A DNA stretch of 20,427 nt from Scenedesmus sp. ARA3 (lineage: Eukaryota; Chlorophyta; Chlorophyceae; Sphaeropleales; Scenedesmaceae), in the NCBI GenBank assembly GCA_004335835.1, contig RWJK01000860.1:3800-24226 (forward strand), given 5' to 3'. Numbering within the stretch: the first letter of the stretch is position 1; every line of letters starts with the position of its first letter. The notes under the pieces are model-generated. The model had not been told where the DNA came from and searched no databases. It saw only the letters and a list, made by a program, of their open reading frames with translations. Position numbers and translations under genes: made by a program. Below, in pieces: positions 19,635-20,427 of the stretch.

Positions 19635-20203
19635 ATGCTGGCTGTGCTGGGCCGGAGGGCAGCGGCAGCAGCGGGGCTGCTCCCTGGCCTGGCTCAGCAG
19701 GCCGGGCGATGCATCAACACCAGCCAGCCTGCTGCCGACCTGCGCAACTTTCTAGATGAGGCAGACCCCATGCTTGCAGCACACGGTGAGAAAAGCTGCA
19801 GGGCCCTTGCAAACGGTGCAACAGCTGGTTTGGCATGGCAGCAGCAATGCTAGCAGCTGCAGCAGCAGCAGCAGCAGCAGCAGCAACATGGCATTACTAT
19901 TGGGTGCAGCGCAGGGCAGCATACATGTCAGCAGCAGCTGAGGCCCCGTGCACAGCTGCATGATCAATTCACAGTGCTGATAGGCAGCAGCGCTGGAAGC
20001 AACCATGTTATTGTCTGTTGCTGGCATGAGAGAGTGAAAGGATGGCACCAGCTCTTGCATGCGGCCACTTCACGACAACAGTAATGCAGCTGTATGAACA
20101 TGTTTGTGACTGCTGCTGCTGCTGCCGCCGTGTGCTGGCCAGGGCGTGCGTGGCTGGCCAGGGAGCTGCGCACCAAGAGCTGGGACGACCTGCACAGGCT
20201 GTG
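19635..20203 (+). CDS. Mitochondrial large-subunit ribosomal protein uL29m (MRPL47), first two exons
   Basis: Two exons are visible: 19635-19785 (phase 1) and 20143-20203, which ends within a Trp codon before GTGAGG. Together they code for about 70 residues. The first exon has an Arg/Ala/Leu-rich, acid-poor N-terminus (MLAVLGRRAAAAAGLLPGLA) that looks like a mitochondrial transit peptide, followed by LRNFLDEADP. The second gives GRAWLARELRTKSWDDLHRL-W. This matches the core signature of mitochondrial L29/L47, in which an LR-K-S--DLH-LW pattern is followed by a stretch beginning near YVLLKE. That continuation is not in the window, so the remaining exons lie beyond 20427. The protein is part of the mitoribosome large subunit, by the exit tunnel. 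Identification rests on a short but characteristic motif. Confidence 0.85.
19860..19883 (+). repeat. (CAG)8 in the first intron of uL29m
   Basis: Eight CAG units lie about 73 nt after the donor at 19786. A (CTG)5 run at 20110-20124 lies 17 nt before the acceptor of the same intron, so the two could pair. Confidence 0.85.
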
Positions 20204-20427
20204 GTGAGGAAGTGGTGGCAGGCGGGCGGCGCAGCACCTGGAGCAGCAGGCTGCTCGGCATATTTGTTAAGAGCATTGGCACCGTTGCATTACGTGGAAG
20301 AGTATAGAGTGCAGGCACCAGCAGCAGCAGCAGCATAGTTCAGCTGGCATAGATATTTCAGCTGCCATGCACGTGTCGACGTCAGCATCAGCGGTCGGCC
20401 CCACTGTGCACACACCCACACCCACCC
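20204..20427 (+). other. Start of uL29m intron 2, running off the window
   Basis: This begins with the donor GTGAGG and contains no sequence that could continue the L29/L47 motif, so it is read as intron to the end of the window. Confidence 0.6.

Overview
The window looks like nuclear DNA from a green alga. Every recognisable gene is split by short GT-AG introns (roughly 100-530 nt) with C/T-rich acceptors. Coding sequence is GC-rich and full of Gln, Ala and Ser homopolymers built on CAG/CTG repeats. Candidate chlorophyte poly(A) signals (TGTAA) lie downstream of three of the genes. The style suits a chlorophycean of the Scenedesmus/Tetradesmus kind, but that placement is inference from style, not a match. 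There are no bacterial operons, CRISPR arrays or recognisable transposons, and I found no tRNA or rRNA genes.

Layout: (1) 273-1885, +, the last three exons of a Gln/Ala-rich coiled-coil protein whose 5' end lies outside the window. (2) 3004-7154, +, a complete nine-exon gene for a CNNM/DUF21-CBS membrane protein (531 aa), a likely magnesium exporter. (3) 11320-7874, -, a complete ten-exon LanC-like (LANCL/GCR2-type) protein (434 aa), convergent with gene 2. (4) 12596-14943, +, a complete six-exon uncharacterised acidic protein (279 aa) with a possible Tudor/SH3-like N-terminal module, divergent from gene 3. (5) 15880-19006, +, a complete seven-exon SMYD-type SET/MYND lysine methyltransferase (480 aa). 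(6) 19635 onward, +, the first two exons of mitochondrial ribosomal protein uL29m (MRPL47), cut by the window end.

I reconstructed the exons by hand from splice consensus, codon phase and family motifs. For genes 2-5 all junction phases agree and the joined length is a multiple of three. The genes look like unrelated housekeeping neighbours, with no sign of a shared pathway.

The unusual features are structural. CAG runs lie near several donor sites and CTG runs near several acceptors, and two introns carry both. The end of one CNNM exon, with its splice-donor region, is repeated twice in the following intron. Eight perfect copies of a 20-bp minisatellite follow gene 4. The SET gene appears to have a GC-AG intron. 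The hexamer GCATGC is strongly over-represented. I found no clearly new multi-gene system; the best candidate for an undescribed protein is gene 4.
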